The notes: generated from the sequence alone by a model not told the origin. A stretch of 64,000 nt of DNA from Halorussus halobius (GCF_004765805.1 NZ_SBIU01000004.1:310001-374000); one strand, 5' to 3'. Counted from the stretch's first letter, positions 28,032-35,533 are shown. Translations and numbers: made by a program.

Positions 28032-28536
28032 CGGTTATATTGTACAGTTTGGCTGAACTTTTAACTACCTGTCGGAGATTACGATACTCCCGGTAACCAA
28101 ATAAGTAGATCACGACTAGTGATGCAGCTAGCGATAGAACAGCGTAATTAAACCCATACAAATAATCGATCGCGAAGGGCAGTGAAAAGCCGATTAATAG
28201 ACCAGAAAGAACCGTCACTAAATGGCGGTGAGCTTTACCATCCATTCGATCTATTCTGTCCTGAGTCTCTTGATCAGCATCCCAGTAGAACTCTTCATTT
28301 CCTGTACGTTCATCTATACTCTCAAACGTCTCCTCAATCACATCTCCCGCGAAAAACTCCATCAAACCATCATTGAACGCCACGCTTAGGAAGACCAGAA
28401 CAAGAGAAGGTACACCGGCCGCCATGAAGTGCATAGGGTCTTTCAATTTGTACGGAGAAAGGTAGAGAACCCCGGAGGCGTAAATGAAGAGAAACAGAGC
28501 ACCCCAGCTCTGCTGAATGTGCTTACTAAGCTGCAT
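28021..28536 (-). CDS. Four-TM membrane protein, first gene of the ATPase operon
   Basis: The 171-residue protein has four hydrophobic segments (about residues 12-28, 36-54, 103-123 and 128-148) and a roughly 45-residue acidic loop between the second and third. The ends are charged and face the cytoplasm if the first and last helices follow the positive-inside rule. Its stop overlaps the ATPase start by 11 nt. Membrane proteins coupled to sensor ATPases are common effectors in defence operons; here this is inference from order and overlap only. Confidence 0.68.
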   Translation of the reverse strand: MQLSKHIQQSWGALFLFIYASGVLYLSPYKLKDPMHFMAAGVPSLVLVFLSVAFNDGLMEFFAGDVIEETFESIDERTGNEEFYWDADQETQDRIDRMDGKAHRHLVTVLSGLLIGFSLPFAIDYLYGFNYAVLSLAASLVVIYLFGYREYRNLRQVVKSSAKLYNITDED

Positions 28537-28665
28537 AATGAGTAATCACCACCAAATAGTTAGATAACTTTTGGTTCTAACTCGGAAGAGAAAGACTTTG
28601 GCTTGAGACAAGGAGCAGTATCTGTTTCAAGAGGTCTGAAAAATCTTGAATTCCAACAAAGTGGT

Positions 28666-28821
28666 ATGTCTTCTCGAAAGCAATCCGTGGAAATGTTTCT
28701 GAAACACCAGCTCTCTTTTGAGGAGTTTGAGGAACGCGTAGGAAAGAGGGATGCTGAAGCAGTTCAAGCATCCAGACAACTACTGGAAAAGGTGGATGCC
28801 GTTGCTGAACATCTCTGTTGA
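28666..28821 (+). CDS. Possible 51-aa helical protein divergent from the ATPase operon
   Basis: From ATG 28666 the frame encodes 51 residues, helical and charged (SVEMFLKHQLSFEEFEERVG), without Cys or membrane segment. It is the only plus-strand frame in the gap 28537-29335 with natural-looking protein composition. A TTG at 28603 would add 21 residues. Its stop codon is inside an inverted repeat (28813-28828). Could be a small regulator or antitoxin; existence uncertain. Confidence 0.4.
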   Translation: MSSRKQSVEMFLKHQLSFEEFEERVGKRDAEAVQASRQLLEKVDAVAEHLC

Positions 28822-28930
28822 GCCTCACGACCGGCAGAGACACTGACCTTCGCTTGTACTTGAATTATTACTGATCTCTGTTTACACGACAGGGTTTCTC
28901 TTGGAAATAGTAGAGTGAGGCTCAACAGAG
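28813..28930. repeat. 16-bp perfect inverted repeat, 86-nt spacer
   Basis: CTCTGTTGAGCCTCAC (28813-28828) is matched exactly by its reverse complement at 28915-28930. The spacer is AT-rich and free of genes. It may fold into a long stem, mark the ends of a small inserted element, or hold regulator sites. Confidence 0.6.
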
Positions 28931-29282
28931 TTTACACTATGTTCCGACTTCGGGAAATCCTGTAAATCCCCCTCGACCAGAGTGTACCGTGCCGTAAATC
29001 AGGGGAAATGTAGGAAATAGCTCGGGATTTGGATTTCCTGTTTTTTCTACAGTTTTCAAGCGGTTTGGATCGGGATTTGGACCTGGCTTCGGTTGCAGAA
29101 CCCATGAGTAACTGGGTATAGTTCTGAGAACGTGTCTTCTCTTGACCGATTGTTCTCATTCTCACAAGCGAAATAGAGAGGGCATAGGAAACACCGGTCC
29201 TCAAAACTGGGTTGGAATCAGGTTAGAAAGTTTCCTAATAGCACCGGAAATCAGGTCTGAATCAGCCCTGAAAACGGGAACG

Positions 29283-29299
29283 ACTATACACTGTATAGT
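29283..29299. promoter_or_regulatory. 7+3+7 palindrome near the integrase 3' end
   Basis: ACTATAC-ACT-GTATAGT is a perfect inverted repeat with a 3-nt centre in AT-rich DNA, 37 nt beyond the stop of the minus-strand integrase. It has the size of an operator half-site pair, but no promoter adjoins it clearly. The region 28931-29335 otherwise holds no gene; short words such as GGAAATC recur several times. Confidence 0.35.
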
Positions 29300-29335
29300 G
29301 ATTATGGAAGAAGGAGAAAATGAGGAGGGGAGAGT

Positions 29336-30457
29336 TCAGTCTATTTTGTCGACTGCGTCCTCCTGTCGATCTACAGAGCTATGAACGTATTTTTCTGTGG
29401 TTCTCCTGGATTTGTGACGGCATTGTTCTGCGGCTACTGCGAGTCCTGCTTCATCCGTGATGTAGGTCGCTGTTGAGTGCCGGATGCTGTAAGGTGTTAG
29501 ATCACGGTTTTCAAGATCGAGATCTGCTTCCTCCGCTATGTTTCTGAACACGGTTCTAAACGAATCCTTGTCGTACCTGTTACCGTACTTCGTCAGCCAA
29601 AGTGGTTCCCTCCCGTTGTACTTGTCCCGTTGCTTTCTTTCTTCGATCCATTGTTTCAGGATTGAGACGGTCTCAGGTTTGAGTGCGACTGTCCAGTTCT
29701 CCCGGTTCTTACTGGACTCCTCTCGGGGAATACGTAGTACGCCGTTGCTGGTGTCGACCCACCGGACTTTGGCGTTCCCGACTTCGCATGGTCGTAGCCC
29801 AGCGTCTAACGCAACGTGGATCATCGAAGTATACTTGAACGAGTTAGCTTTGAGCCAGTCCTTCTTCACTACTTCGTCCTTAGGCTTCTGGAAACGTTGT
29901 GCCAAGTAAGTCTTCCACTTTTCTCGTTCTTCAGGAGTAACCGAGTTGTAGTGAGGCACTGAACCGTAGCTCATTGCGGCATCACGCAGCTTCCGCCGAT
30001 CCTTCTTAGTCAGATAATCTCTTGGCTGGTACTGGGTTGAGGGATCACTGTACTCGATCACAGGTTCCCATTCGGTGTCGGTTCCTCGTTCCCAGCGTTT
30101 CCATTTGAACAATGTCTGCGCGGCCTTCTGGTAGTGGCACTTCGTACTTTCCTTGTAGTCCTGCTTCGCCAGGAAACGCATCCAACTGTCAGCGTGATCC
30201 GTAGTCAAATCCTGAACGTACCTACCTTCCTGTTCCCAAACGAATCGGTAGAACAGGTCCAACCGGTTCATCCGGTTCTTCGCAGTAGTGTAACTGTAGC
30301 CATTCGCTTTCTCCGGATCTTTCCCCAGGGACAGCATCCACTCACAGAGTTCCCGCCGGTGAGATCGGTAGGAGATCTCTTGACGCGGGTTTAGAAACTC
30401 TTCTGCCTCGCTGGTTACGAGGATGATTCCATCGACCTTGTTCTCATCGTTGTTCAT
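29336..30457 (-). CDS. Tyrosine recombinase (integrase) at the right end of segment 2
   Basis: The 373-residue protein has an N-terminal core-binding domain (YRSHRRELCEWML to FLAKQDYKESTK) and a catalytic domain with GLRPCEVG (Arg I), SIRHSTATYI (HxxR) and Tyr in EKYVHSSVD. It has full length for haloarchaeal XerC/D-like integrases and lies 200 nt from the tRNA-Thr copy at 30658. The position next to an attachment site makes it the likely integrase of segment 2. It differs in sequence from the recombinase at 19634, so segment 2 may itself be composite. Confidence 0.88.
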   Translation of the reverse strand: MNNDENKVDGIILVTSEAEEFLNPRQEISYRSHRRELCEWMLSLGKDPEKANGYSYTTAKNRMNRLDLFYRFVWEQEGRYVQDLTTDHADSWMRFLAKQDYKESTKCHYQKAAQTLFKWKRWERGTDTEWEPVIEYSDPSTQYQPRDYLTKKDRRKLRDAAMSYGSVPHYNSVTPEEREKWKTYLAQRFQKPKDEVVKKDWLKANSFKYTSMIHVALDAGLRPCEVGNAKVRWVDTSNGVLRIPREESSKNRENWTVALKPETVSILKQWIEERKQRDKYNGREPLWLTKYGNRYDKDSFRTVFRNIAEEADLDLENRDLTPYSIRHSTATYITDEAGLAVAAEQCRHKSRRTTEKYVHSSVDRQEDAVDKID

Positions 30458-30657
30458 AGCGGTATCGCCTCCACAGGAAAAGCTAGTCTAGCTAGCGCCC
30501 AACGTTTAAACTCCTTGTCTAATATGTCCGATACCTTCCGAGAATCGCGTGACGGCGGCAACCCAACTTCGGAGTAGCCACCCTCGCGTCCTTTCAACCG
30601 GTTCATTGTTACATCGACGGAGAACCCGGTAACTACAGGAAGAAGTCGGGAAGAAGA

Positions 30658-30690
30658 GCCTAGGCCGGGATTTGAACCCGGGCTCTCGTC
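30658..30690 (-). repeat. tRNA-Thr 3'-end copy, boundary of segments 2 and 3
   Basis: Thirty-three nt are identical to the 3' end of the tRNA-Thr at 35463-35533 (acceptor strand, T arm and part of the variable loop), same orientation. Identity stops before the anticodon stem, so the shared core is shorter than in the other copies. Confidence 0.88.
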
Positions 30691-30726
30691 GGCGGGCGAT
30701 TTGGGGCACACGGCCCCGCGCCCGCC
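30691..30726. other. GC-rich double hairpin joined to the tRNA fragment
   Basis: GGCGGGCG (30691-30698) pairs perfectly with CGCCCGCC (30719-30726), and inside it GGGGC (30703-30707) pairs with GCCCC (30713-30717) around ACACG. It directly abuts the tRNA fragment, replacing the anticodon arm. The following TTGGGCTATACCAC, read on the minus strand, looks like a tRNA D-arm, but no 5' acceptor strand complementary to the 3' end exists. Perhaps a tRNA-like RNA, a terminator or an integrase-binding structure. Confidence 0.45.
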
Positions 30727-30771
30727 TTGGGCTATACCACTGCCTGTTAAACTGGCTGTACCCGAACAGCC

Positions 30772-31779
30772 ATGAGCCTGAAACCAACGCCGCCGCACGA
30801 CGCGAAGAACCGCTACCTCAACGACAAGAAGCCCGGCGTCACCAAGAAGACAATCAAGAACTACCGCACGACCACTCGGCAGTTCTGTGATTGGCTAGAC
30901 GAGCAGGGCATCACAGACCTCAACGACCTCGACAGCGAAGTCATCCAGCGGTACAAGGAACACCGCCTGTCGAACGTGAAGGTCATCACAGCCCGACAGG
31001 ACATGATGACGCTCAAGCAGTTCATCGAGTTCTGCGAACACATCCAAGCCGTCCCTCGGGGCATGGCCGACATGGTGCGGATTCCCTCAGTCAACGAGGA
31101 TGACGAGATTTGCGACGACCTCCTCACCCGAGACGAAGCCGTCGCCATGCTCGATTTCCTCACGAAGTACGAGTACGCGAGTAACCGTCACGTCACGCTC
31201 CTCATCCTCTGGAAAACGGGGATGCGAATGAGCGGGTTACGGGCACTCGACCTCGGTGACTTTGACGAAGCGCGTCCTGCGCTCGAACTACGGCACCGGC
31301 CAACGTCGGGAACACCGCTCAAGAACAAAGAGAAGAGCGGGCGGGATGTTCTGCTAACCTCCGAGACGGCTGGGATAGTCCGTGACTACGTGGAGCAGAA
31401 CCGGAACGAGGTAAGGGACGAACACAACAGGAAGCCGCTTCTCACATCCAAGAGTGGCCGTGTGGTGGAGACGACGATTCAACGGTACGTCTACACGGCC
31501 ACTCGACCCTGCTATTACAACGGCGGGGAGTGTCCCTTTGACCGTGACCCGGACACCTGCGAGGCCATGTCGTGGAACGCTTCCTGCAAGTGCCCGGGGT
31601 CAGTTAGTCCCCATGCCCTGAGACGGGGATACGTGACTGCCGCTCGGAACGCAGGACAGCCGAAGGACGTGACTGGAGAACGAGTGAATATGAGCGGGAA
31701 GGTGCTTGACAAACACTACGACAAGGGGTCAAGTGCTGAGAAAGCCGAAAGACGACGAGACCACATCAGGGATATTTAG
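30772..31779 (+). CDS. Tyrosine integrase of segment 3 with Cys-rich insertion
   Basis: The 335-residue protein has a core-binding domain (TKKTIKNYRTTTRQFCDWL at residues 23-41) and a catalytic domain with TGMRMSGLRALDL (Arg I), SPHALRRGYVTAA (HxxR) and Tyr in LDKHYDKGS. Just before the HxxR motif is an insertion with four Cys (GECPFDRDPDTCEA and ASCKCPG), likely a zinc site; this form is common in haloarchaeal integrases. The ATG is 82 nt from the tRNA fragment at 30658-30690, the position expected for the integrase that acts on that site. Confidence 0.9.
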   Translation: MSLKPTPPHDAKNRYLNDKKPGVTKKTIKNYRTTTRQFCDWLDEQGITDLNDLDSEVIQRYKEHRLSNVKVITARQDMMTLKQFIEFCEHIQAVPRGMADMVRIPSVNEDDEICDDLLTRDEAVAMLDFLTKYEYASNRHVTLLILWKTGMRMSGLRALDLGDFDEARPALELRHRPTSGTPLKNKEKSGRDVLLTSETAGIVRDYVEQNRNEVRDEHNRKPLLTSKSGRVVETTIQRYVYTATRPCYYNGGECPFDRDPDTCEAMSWNASCKCPGSVSPHALRRGYVTAARNAGQPKDVTGERVNMSGKVLDKHYDKGSSAEKAERRRDHIRDI

Positions 31780-31793
31780 ACCAAGATGTAGAA

Positions 31794-32408
31794 TCATACT
31801 TCTTCTAACAACTCCTGTTTCTTCTCCTCAAACTCAGCATCAGTTATCAACCCCTCTTCGTGTAGCTCTTCTAGTTCTCGAATGAGTTCAATCGGATTTT
31901 CCGTGTTGCTACTTTGAGTAGGGGAGTTAGACTCGTCATCTGTACGTAAAACAATCCGCTCCTGATTCTTCTTTTCAGACAATTTACCATATGCCACGTT
32001 TCCCATCCCAAAGGTCCACAAACCCGTCAAAACACCTGTAAGAGCGTGCCCCCCGATAGTACCCCCTTCAGTAGCAATCATCACCACTCGCTCCCCTGAC
32101 CCTGTAATCTCTTCAATCTCCCATCCCTCTGTCTGCCTATCCATTACCTGTTGCCTGAGTTCTGGGTCAGAAATTTCCTCTAATTCTCCATTAATTTCCT
32201 TCCTATTTTTCTTCTTATGTGCTTTGTACGTTTCACTGAATGATTTAGTGACTTCGTTAATTCCCGCTTCATATCCGCAATGATTACAGAGATACTCAGT
32301 TGTACTCAGAAACCCGTCACTCTGGGAGTATATTTCGTCCTTTCCACATTCAGGACACTCACGAAAAACATCAGCACCCGGTTCGGTACTTCCACCAAAG
32401 AGAGGCAT
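31794..32408 (-). CDS. Zinc-ribbon and SHOCT domain protein
   Basis: The 204-residue protein has an N-terminal zinc ribbon (CPECGKDEI and CNHCGYE, about residues 18-44), a charged middle, a Gly-rich hydrophobic stretch (about 115-145, TIGGHALTGVLTGLWTFGMGNV) that may be membrane-associated, and a C-terminal SHOCT motif (LEELHEEGLITDAEFEEKK). SHOCT tails mediate oligomer or partner contacts in many prokaryotic proteins; no enzymatic role is visible. It converges on the integrase with a 14-nt gap. Confidence 0.72.
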   Translation of the reverse strand: MPLFGGSTEPGADVFRECPECGKDEIYSQSDGFLSTTEYLCNHCGYEAGINEVTKSFSETYKAHKKKNRKEINGELEEISDPELRQQVMDRQTEGWEIEEITGSGERVVMIATEGGTIGGHALTGVLTGLWTFGMGNVAYGKLSEKKNQERIVLRTDDESNSPTQSSNTENPIELIRELEELHEEGLITDAEFEEKKQELLEEV

Positions 32409-32499
32409 AGTAGAATGATATCATTAACAGCATAAAAATCTATCTGGTGTTTGTCCTTCTACCGCTGTCCTTTGCCCGAGAAGGATTGTTCTGGCCCAA

Positions 32500-32774
32500 A
32501 GTTCCGGTGACAATCGGGAAGGAGTGCCCGCACGACCGGGAGCTGGACACCTGCGAAGCCAACTCCTACAACCCCGCCTGTAAGTGTCTCTCGTCGCTCT
32601 CACCGCATCCGCTTCGGAAAGGGGCCAATCACCTACTCCCTTAATGAGGAGACGCCGAAGGACGTAATCAGCGACCGTATAGACGTGAGCAGGGAGGTAC
32701 TCGACAAGTATTACAACAAGCAGTCGAAGGACGAGTAGATGGAAACTCGACAGAAGTACCTCGACGGTCTGTAA
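32500..32774 (+). pseudogene. Integrase remnant (3' part, frameshift and stop)
   Basis: Translation gives GKECPHDRELDTCEA, NPACKCLSSLSPHPLRKG and then, in another frame, TPKDVISDRIDVSREVLDKYY. These match the Cys insertion, HxxR region and catalytic Tyr region of the intact integrase at 30772-31779. A frameshift lies near 32622-32628, and a TAG follows KQSKDE where the homologue continues. The N-terminal two thirds are missing. It is the wreck of a second, related integrase, implying an older integration or a duplication inside segment 3. Confidence 0.85.
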
Positions 32775-32843
32775 GCGTGTCGATTGGGCGTTTACCAAAT
32801 AATATCCATCTCATTTTTACTACGTTACTTCCAACAGGTTGGT

Positions 32844-33605
32844 ATGTCCCAGAACTATCCCGACAATTGGGATTCTCGTCGAAAAAGGGTGTATCGCAGG
32901 GATGATTACACATGTCAGAACTGCGGTTTAGAAGGTGGGCCTCGCGGAAACGCTACTCTACATGCTCATCACATAGTGCCAAAGTCAAAGGGTGGAGAAC
33001 ATAAACTGTCTAATCTGCAAACTCTCTGTGAGAATTGCCATAATGCAGTACACAATGACGTTCAGGCCCCTACATCGAAAAAACAACGCTCTGGAAAATC
33101 CTCCCAGACTCAACAGAAGAAAATCCCCAACCCTTTTAAAAAATGCCCTATCTGTGGGGTTGAAGAGGTTTCCCACCATCCTTCCGCAAATGAGACCTTG
33201 CAATGTACCCACTGTTGGTCAACACTGACAAAGGCGAAATCAGACCGTCTTGAGTTACGGGTTGGACCTCGTGGTCATCAGGGGACGGTCGGTCCATTTT
33301 CGCCGAGAGAAAACGGGTTAACACTGTTACCAGAAAACTGGCAACTTCTAAGCAAGGAAATTACACTTGAGCATATAGACTTGGAGGAATTGCAGGGTCA
33401 TTCCGATAAGTGGGCTAAGAACCATGAAAAGACGAATCACCTCGGAATTATTGTCGGCATTATTTTAAGTATCTGGGGTGTGTTTACTGTGTCAATTAGG
33501 GTACTTCTCGGCGCAATCATTTCAATAATCGTCATCCAAAGTATCGGAAGAATATATACGAAAAAGAAAATGGTGAGAAAAGAACCCCCGGCTATAGATG
33601 AGTAA
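32844..33605 (+). CDS. HNH endonuclease with zinc ribbon and membrane tail
   Basis: The 253-residue protein begins with an HNH domain: CQNCGLEGG, then LHAHHIVPKSKGGEHKLSN and LCENCHNAVHN (residues 22-76), with both zinc pairs and catalytic His present. A second zinc ribbon follows (CPICGVEE, CTHCW, about 103-126). Near the C-terminus (about 200-240) are two hydrophobic segments, so the nuclease may be tethered to the membrane. ATG 32844 is chosen; an upstream frame to 32784 adds an unlikely hydrophobic lead. HNH proteins in mobile elements nick or cut DNA in defence or homing; the target is unknown. Confidence 0.8.
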   Translation: MSQNYPDNWDSRRKRVYRRDDYTCQNCGLEGGPRGNATLHAHHIVPKSKGGEHKLSNLQTLCENCHNAVHNDVQAPTSKKQRSGKSSQTQQKKIPNPFKKCPICGVEEVSHHPSANETLQCTHCWSTLTKAKSDRLELRVGPRGHQGTVGPFSPRENGLTLLPENWQLLSKEITLEHIDLEELQGHSDKWAKNHEKTNHLGIIVGIILSIWGVFTVSIRVLLGAIISIIVIQSIGRIYTKKKMVRKEPPAIDE

Positions 33606-33631
33606 ATTCACCGCTTATAAATTCAGATACT

Positions 33632-33964
33632 ATGAACCAAAAACTCCATTTCCAAGATTCTTCTGGTAAGGAAGGGTATGTGGCGGTTAGTGACGGAGAA
33701 TATAATTCCAATTATGATGGGGAATCTGATGCCATCCAGAGGTTGTTACAGGACGCAAAAGAACTCGAAGTTGAAGAGAAAAAGGGCACCAAGATTACTC
33801 CACATGACAAGGGAGGAGAGATTCCCGAGGACTTCGTAACAAACGTTGTTCTTATTCGAAAGGACAGGGAGGCAACAGCGCATGAGAAGTTCACTCACAT
33901 CCTCCAACAGATTGACATCCTCTCAGATGTACAAACTTCCCAAGTAACAACTAATAGTGAGTGA
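33632..33964 (+). CDS. Element-encoded hypothetical protein
   Basis: The 110-residue soluble, acidic protein lies 26 nt after the HNH gene on the same strand, probably in one transcript. It starts with beta-type sequence (LHFQDSSGKEGYVAVSDGEY) and ends in a helical segment (EKFTHILQQIDILSD). There is no Cys, signal peptide or membrane segment, and I recognise no family. Its position next to a nuclease leaves a partner or immunity role open. Confidence 0.6.
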   Translation: MNQKLHFQDSSGKEGYVAVSDGEYNSNYDGESDAIQRLLQDAKELEVEEKKGTKITPHDKGGEIPEDFVTNVVLIRKDREATAHEKFTHILQQIDILSDVQTSQVTTNSE

Positions 33965-34080
33965 CCTGTTTTCTTACTATTCCCTTCATGCTATCTCTTT
34001 GCTAATCTACTATACTCTCCCACACGGCCATAATCAGGAACGGAATCACCACTACTCGACACTGAGAAGACGTTCTCTGC

Positions 34081-34208
34081 ATGGTACCCGCTAAGTGGTT
34101 TCCGTCAGGAACACCTACTGACGCTGCTCGGTGTTCTGTTTCAAGGTCTTCTTGCTGGTCGGACTTCCTACCAGTGACCACTGACGGAAACCACTTAGCG
34201 GGGAACAC
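34081..34208. repeat. 128-bp segment bounded by a 20-bp perfect inverted repeat
   Basis: The arms 34089-34108 (CGCTAAGTGGTTTCCGTCAG) and 34181-34200 are exact reverse complements, with looser matching for several more bases outward (GGTACC against GGAACACC). The 72-nt interior has no gene. It resembles a tiny MITE-like insertion or a large cruciform. The remaining gap (33965-34419) has no gene either; 34209-34345 is unusually GC-rich for this block. Confidence 0.65.
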
Positions 34209-34407
34209 CGGGAAGCCCGGCGCGAAGGGAGCGAAGCGACCGGAGCGGGCTATTGGGTTGAAGGTCACCGAACCCGTACGGCCACCCCTCGCCTGCGGCT
34301 CGGCTGGTGGCCGCCTTCCCGTTGGTAACCACGTTGTAAACCGCCAGTGGAAAAGTGAACGTTGTCCTCCTTCGTCGCCCCTCCATTGGAGTAGAATGGT
34401 AAAGGGT

Positions 34408-34417
34408 TTATATAGGG
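34408..34417 (+). promoter_or_regulatory. Orphan TATA-like box
   Basis: GGTTTATATAGGG is a strong TATA-like match directed rightwards into the 3' end of the minus-strand gene at 34420. No plus-strand gene follows within 300 nt. It might drive an antisense or short RNA, or be chance in AT-rich DNA. Confidence 0.3.
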
Positions 34418-34419
34418 GG

Positions 34420-35019
34420 TCACCCTCGGTACTTGTCTTTGGCTTGGGTGACCTTGTTATACAGACTGATGAGTTCTCTCTTCTGATACCCTTCCTCCCT
34501 TGCGACCTGCTTGAATTCAGAGTCCATCTTTTCGTCTAGGACACAGGGATGGCATTTCCTATTGTTTTCCTCTGAATTTTCAACTACAGCGACGCACGTA
34601 CAGAATGCCACGATATCCGCATCAGTTCCGAATTGCTGGAGGTTAAACCCACGGAATAGACTCTCGGCTTCCCGCTTGTAACGTGGGTTCAGTCCTACTT
34701 GTGAAGCGAGTGCCTGAATCAAATGCCGGTTTAGGAGATTGGTGTTGTATTCATCATTGGTCCACTTTGGCCCGTTCCTTAATCCACTGTTGTATTCTGA
34801 GAGCCGTTTGTACTTTCTTCTCTTTTCAGGGTCGTGCCGGCAGTCGATGTCATATCGAATTGTCGTTGCATTCCGTGCATCAGGATTATAGATGTCCGAT
34901 TCTGGTGCTGGTTTTGGGTTACCCTCGTATCGCCATCGGTTCTCATGGTATCTCGACCAATCGACAAACGAAGCCGATTCCAAACGAGAGCCGCCGCTCT
35001 GGTTTGTTTTGGCACTCAT
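34420..35019 (-). CDS. TFB-core-like (cyclin-fold) protein of the element
   Basis: The 199-residue protein lacks the TFB zinc ribbon. It has DCRHDPEKRRKYKRLSEYN, resembling the linker of a haloarchaeal TFB-like protein I recall as RNA polymerase 'epsilon', then helices with cyclin spacing (NRHLIQALASQVGLNPRYKREAESLFRGF) and EFKQVAREEGYQKRELISLYNKV, like a TFB second repeat. It may redirect transcription of the element or act as a decoy. ATG 35019 (MSAKTNQSGG) is chosen over one 24 nt upstream. The assignment is by pattern only. Confidence 0.6.
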   Translation of the reverse strand: MSAKTNQSGGSRLESASFVDWSRYHENRWRYEGNPKPAPESDIYNPDARNATTIRYDIDCRHDPEKRRKYKRLSEYNSGLRNGPKWTNDEYNTNLLNRHLIQALASQVGLNPRYKREAESLFRGFNLQQFGTDADIVAFCTCVAVVENSEENNRKCHPCVLDEKMDSEFKQVAREEGYQKRELISLYNKVTQAKDKYRG

Positions 35020-35053
35020 AATTGAACTCCTGTAGTTCTCCAAGCAGGTGGAA

Positions 35054-35072
35054 CTCCTGTCTAAGACGGGAG
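35054..35072. promoter_or_regulatory. 9+1+9 palindrome upstream of the TFB-like gene
   Basis: CTCCTGTCT-A-AGACGGGAG is an inverted repeat with one G:T-type difference, 35 nt upstream of the start at 35019. This position fits an operator or a leader hairpin. The rest of 35073-35462 has no gene. It includes a TATA-like GCTTATAAC (35141-35149) and an imperfect hairpin GGCGCTG...CAGCGCC (35425-35453) next to the tRNA. Confidence 0.4.
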
Positions 35073-35462
35073 CCTACATGCACCGCTCAGGTGGATGGCC
35101 GACTGGAGAACTCAGTCACAAGAGTAGACTCATTTGAAACGCTTATAACTTTTGTTTGTTAATTGTCATCCGATATATGGACTAACTTCAAAAAATTCAC
35201 TTCCGAACTAACGATTGTGAATGAGAAAACGATTTGGTTGATGTTCTGACCTCCCACCCCTTCCCGTTGATTTCCGATTGATTGCCCGAATTTTCATTAA
35301 ACGCGGCACGTCAGAGGGTCATTGCGCAGGCGGGTATCCTTAGCACCAGCAGACTACCGGCAAAACCCCCCGCTAGACGGGTGGCCTTCCTGACGGTATC
35401 CGGGGCAAAAACTATGTAAGAAGGGCGCTGTACTGGAATTACAGCCAGCGCCGCAGGCGCAA

Positions 35463-35533
35463 GCCTAGGCCGGGATTTGAACCCGGGCTCTCGTCCTTAC
35501 CAAGGACGCGCTTTACCGCTAAGCTACCCAGGC
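35463..35533 (-). tRNA. tRNA-Thr (anticodon GGU), integration target
   Basis: Read on the minus strand the 71-nt gene starts GCCTGGG and ends CCTAGGC (7-bp acceptor with one G:U). D arm GCTT...AAGC, anticodon stem CGTCC/GGACG with loop TTGGTAA (anticodon GGT) and T arm CCGGG-TTCAAAT-CCCGG all pair. CCA is not encoded. It is the only complete copy; three 3'-end copies lie to the left in the same orientation, so it is the reconstituted target of repeated integration. The 5' end and presumably the promoter lie on the right, in core DNA. Confidence 0.95.

Noticed and set aside
30658..30745. Possible intact tRNA-His-like gene (GTG in a 7-nt loop)
   Set aside because: The loop lacks the invariant U33, the variable region would be far too long, and no acceptor stem forms.
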